Of a DNA stretch of 64,000 nucleotides, positions 60,607 through 64,000 are shown in pieces. The stretch is taken from contig JACCLO010000003.1 in the NCBI GenBank assembly GCA_029448655.1, positions 992,001 to 1,056,000 on the forward strand, written 5' to 3'. Source of the stretch: Wolfiporia cocos. Taxonomy: Eukaryota > Basidiomycota > Agaricomycetes > Polyporales > Phaeolaceae. The position numbers and the translations under genes were made by a program. A model generated the notes under the pieces. It made no database searches and was not told the DNA's origin. It saw only the letters and a program-made list of their open reading frames with translations. Every line of letters starts with the position of its first letter. Within the stretch, counting starts at the first letter, position 1.

Positions 60607-60753
60607 ACACCCGTCCCACCACATACACCCCTCCCACCACATACACCCCTCCCACCACATACACCCCTCCCACCACATACACCCGTCCCACCACATACAC
60701 CCGTCCCACCACATACACCCGTCCCACCACATACACCTGTCCCGCCACACCCC
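60607..60753 (+). repeat. coding minisatellite, 18-bp unit (TP[V/L]PPH)
   Basis: Eight tandem 18-base units encode TPVPPH or TPLPPH. Units 2-4 have Leu and the others Val, so units spread in blocks. It lies in an exon of the 58386-64000 gene. Confidence 0.9.
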
Positions 60754-61407
60754 AGTTGTGAAATCCGACATGACAGTCTTCTTCTCCCAGAGGACTGGAT
60801 CTATCTTGTTGAGAGGCATGTCGTTCGTGTGCACACTGGGCATCGTCCCAACCCACTTAGACATCTTGTTGCATCCCTAGGACCATATGCAGACTATTAT
60901 CTGACAACACACGGATATGATGTAGATGCTCGCCTTCGTATCATAGAAGCATACACATACAGTTCTTCGCCGGAGCAGTTCTCGGCCATGCTGGTGCCCT
61001 ACGGTGCAGTCATCTCCAAGATAGGATTCATTTATTATCTGTGTAGTATAGGATGTAATCAGTCTTCACAAGCCCTAGCCTCATGAAGTGATGTACTTAC
61101 AGCTGCCAAATCAAATGTCCTATGTTGAGGATGGGTTGGATGAGCAATCACATGTTGTGAAAGATTTTGAAGTTGACTTGGTGCCTTCTTCCTCTTCTCA
61201 ACACTTCACAGAAGAGAAGCATCATTATAAAATTACAGCCTTTGTCCTCCCACCCATTCAATTTCGGATCTGCTCGAACACGGCTGGGTGTGTAGTGATC
61301 TCAATATGGCTCACCACACTCCAGCCATTGGTGAGCTGCTTTGCATGTCTCGTACCAGGAGGAATACTAACATAAGATACTCCTGGAGACATAGAAGCAA
61401 GCAACAG

Positions 61408-62438
61408 TGTCACACATTTTCTAGTGACGCTTCACTACTTGTTTACACCAGAAGTCGAACCCTCGACCTCTGGATACACCATCACATGTGTGTTACGGAT
61501 CGGATATCCGTTCAACGCAAAATAACCAAGTCAAGTTACTCAGCGTATTGAGTAGCGCACTACTCGTCAGACTCCTCAGAGTCAGAGCGTCAAAATACAA
61601 GCTGCAGGCTTGATTGCTCAAGCCTTTGAGAACGAGTATAAGATCCTTGTAATTCAACAAGGTCGAGCTGAGGAACTCGACCGGTATTTACATCAGGTTA
61701 TATACTGCGGTCTGTTAATCGGGGTCATAGTGTCCTTGGTACTGCTACTATTAAGTCCGTTGGGCTAACAATATAAGTAATAAAGGAGAAGCGTTGCGGT
61801 TGAATGCAACAAGAGGTGAAACATAGAACTACTGTGGTTAGACACAGAATATCAGCTAGAACGCAATGCGATCACGGAGAGTGGGCATAGGGTTGTTATA
61901 CATGAAACAGGGCCTACGGTTGAGCGGAGGCCCCTAGAGATAGAGCGCTGGGTACAGCGGTTGAACGCTAAGTCCTCATACACGGTGAGGCATCAAAGAG
62001 AATATTCGAGTGTACCTGGTAGAATCGTAACAATGTGCACCATTAGTGGCGCGTATCTTCCATACTAGTTAGCACGCGGCTAGCACCAGTTACATCATAG
62101 CGTACATATGCATTCCAGACTCCGACCGTTAGGTGCATGCGCACAGGCCATGTTGCTTTAGGACAAGGGTAGTTACTTAGGATAACAGCACTACTGTGAT
62201 GTATATAACCTAGAGAGTCTGAGGCGTTCTCCTCAGACTCATCATATTCGACCATGCCTTAGGGCACATTACCCCATCTCTTGCTGCGTGCCTCTACACT
62301 CACTAGTCTGCTGCTGTGACTCGACAGTGTCTCAATGACGTTGGGGTCTTCAGTTTTAAGTACCATCGACTACGTCTAGGGATCAGACTTAGGGGGAGGG
62401 CATATGTGTTAAGGGATGACCCATAGAGTTTTGGGTCA
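61408..62438 (-). repeat. solo LTR-F (reverse), interrupted by LTR-B
   Basis: It runs from TGTCACACATTTTC to TTTTGGGTCA. Without the insertion it is about 484 bases and is the reverse complement of the copy at 59721. Flanks AACAG and GACAG are probably a target duplication with one change. Confidence 0.8.
61491..62032 (-). repeat. solo LTR-B (reverse) nested in LTR-F
   Basis: 542 bases with the perfect duplication ATGTG at 61486-61490 and 62033-62037. Confidence 0.9.
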
Positions 62439-64000
62439 GACAGACCCTCCTGCAGGAAGCAGAGGACAGGGCGATGCAACTGGCAGCACAAGCACTCCAG
62501 AAGCAGACATTGACATTGGCGCTAGAAGACGCCCATGGAAGCATGTGGGCTATCACCCAGTCCTTTCAAACCCACTTTGGTGGCCACACCAATGACTACT
62601 ATGCATATCTCAGCCATGAAGTTCGTCGAATCAATTCAGGTATGCATCATCTCTTCGCTTGTTCATTAAACTAACATCCTGTTTGAAGCATTGCCCCCTG
62701 ATGTGCCCTGCAAGAAATCCTCTGAGCTGACAGCTCAAATCTCACAGTGATGGGAATCTTTAACCCCTGAAGAATGACTGGCAGCAACCAAGGATGCAAT
62801 CAAGGAACTTGTGGATAGACGTGAAATGCGGGCTACTGCTAAACATCAGCTCCCAGTTCATGCATTCCACGATGCTCCCGCCACTCTTGCCAACATCAAA
62901 CAGGAGGTGCATCATATTTTATTATATGTCCTTGTACAGTTATAACACTAGATAGATTGTGGCACTGTATGAATGCACTGGCATTGAATGTGTGATTATT
63001 GCGGTGCGAGGGAACATGGACCTGTCATTTCATTATGTGACAACCAAGCATGCAGCAGACATTTTTGAATCTGCTTTCAAAATACAAATTGCAGATGTTG
63101 GACTACACATGGAGGCATATCTTATGGCAGGGCTTCAAGGTATGTAAGTTTGATACAACCAATTGTTACCATGCTCACACAGCATAGGTGTCATCAGCAA
63201 TTATGTCGAAGAGGTCCTTGAGTTGAAGAAGCAAACAGCTGCTTTGATTTTGTGCAAGCTCAGTAAGTAATCATGTGCGGTATAGTCATAACGTATGCTG
63301 ATCTTATGCTAGATGAAACTGCCAAGACAAAAGTTGCTTGTATGATTTACACAAATTTTGACTCCACAATCACTGCAAAGTACGGGATAATAGTGGAAGG
63401 TTGGCCACTCACCAACTTCTGCTGCCCAAGCAATGTTGGCTTGCACAATGAGCTTTTCATTCTCAGTTGTGCATTCGAGACTGGCACCACAAGATTCCAT
63501 CTATTGAGCTCAGAAGAATTCAAGAGATGGAAAGAGGAGTGCCTCCCAGTGGCAATGCCAGTGATGCCTAGCACTGACCCTGCTCAATCACAGAGTGACG
63601 ACCCTGCTCCATCCACAGCACCTGTGCATGTGGACACACCTCCTCCTACCTCAACTGTCATATTCTCTTTACCACAACTACCCACACCTGCATCATCTAT
63701 TCCATCCATGACATAGTGTCCATCACCGCTGGAGCCACCAGAACCCACCTCGTCTCCGCCACTGTCAATGCCCTCTGCCCCACCACCATTGCCACCCCCA
63801 ACACTCCTACCTGCACACTATGCAACCCAGCACTCCTCTCTAGTGCTCTCGTTAGGCGGCAAAGATCGTGCAGGCAACAAACAAAAGCACACAACACCAA
63901 TCTCGGCAACGTTCATCAATACAGTGACTATGGAAGACGGCCTGGGCATCACAATCCCAACGAAGACATGCAAGGTGTGAAGTGACAAGGGTATCAAGCA

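Larger units (their letters stand above)
58386..64000 (+). pseudogene. multi-exon gene of unknown function broken by four LTRs (continues past window)
   Basis: After removing the LTRs at 59179-60202 and 61408-62438 the exons join in frame. The N-terminal part has SYPFPIVIHCNNQREADKLF. A domain resembling the RNase H1 hybrid-binding (viroplasmin) fold follows: AKAFYAILYGCKTGI, then PLVKGLSGQKNMSFQNLGEA and CYKGRP joined to TLDMEDDAYWYPELQAEG. Next are a Pro/His repeat, a coiled region (EDRAMQLAAQALQKQTLTLA), an HMG-like stretch (YAYLSHEVRRINS, LPPDVPCKKSSEL) and AFHDAPATLANIKQE. TGIECVIIAVRGNMDLSFHY and VACMIYTNFDSTITAKYGII then GWPLTNFCCPS are blocks I know from large agaricomycete families of unknown function. 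In-frame TGA codons near 62748 and 62776, TAG at 63714 and TGA at 63978 fit Trp, Gln and Arg codons changed by C to T or G to A. It is not expected to be functional. Confidence 0.6.

Noticed and set aside
61440..61490. tRNA-like B box (reverse GGGTTCGAC) near 61460
   Set aside because: It lies in the LTR-F end and is matched by the other LTR-F copy at about 60130-60160; there is no A box at the right distance.
59179..62032. A full-length LTR element bounded by the two LTR-B copies
   Set aside because: The LTR-B copies are in opposite orientation, each has its own target duplication, and the sequence between them is gene exons, so these are two solo LTRs.

Overview
The window looks like a chromosome segment of a mushroom-forming basidiomycete (Agaricomycetes). 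The reasons are host-type genes split by many introns of about 45-65 bases, a clitocypin/I66-like beta-trefoil gene, relics of KDZ and Plavaka-type (CACTA/CMC) transposases that are typical of that class, chromodomain Ty3/gypsy elements, and many solo LTRs. Coordinates of spliced genes come from reading splice sites by eye.

Layout. 154-2412: a DnaJ/Hsp40 gene of the Caj1/Djp1 (DnaJ-X) type. 3033-5549: an M20-family amidohydrolase close to PM20D2/AbgB. 5550-15000: gene-free accessory DNA with decayed LTRs, an LTR nested in an LTR nested in a hAT-type element (9243-11848), and two hAT-type elements in opposite orientation (11935-14617). 16086-18521: an FAD aromatic-ring (phenol 2-monooxygenase-type) hydroxylase. 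18522-22067: intergenic repeats. 22068-31170: a full-length 9.1-kb Ty3/gypsy chromovirus with near-identical LTRs and a perfect 5-bp target duplication. 31200-33575: a MULE-like transposase relic. 33872-37975: LTRs and a second, old chromovirus relic. 37976-42427: a Plavaka-type transposase relic broken by two solo LTRs. 42434-47497: nested solo LTRs. 50609-51187: an I66-like inhibitor gene. 51878-52953: a solo LTR. 53912-57990: a KDZ transposase relic with a SINE pair and an inverted fragment. 58386-64000: a decayed multi-exon gene, broken by four LTR insertions and running off the window end.

The most interesting object is the 22068-31170 retrotransposon. It encodes a Gag with a CCHC knuckle, then a protease fused to a complete-looking dUTPase in the -1 frame, then RT/RNase H/integrase/chromodomain in the next -1 frame, then a third reading frame ending in two zinc knuckles. 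At the gag stop there is a textbook -1 frameshift signal: GGATTTT, a 5-nt spacer and a perfect 6-bp GC-rich stem. The copy is defective (TGA in RNase H, loss of the integrase Glu block, a nested solo LTR, several breaks in ORF3), yet its two LTRs differ by only two substitutions and one 9-bp gap. That suggests the damage is older than the insertion.

Across the window most nonsense codons in the relics are TGA or TAG explainable by C:G to T:A change, and the older LTR copies have lost CpG. Both fit cytosine methylation followed by deamination.
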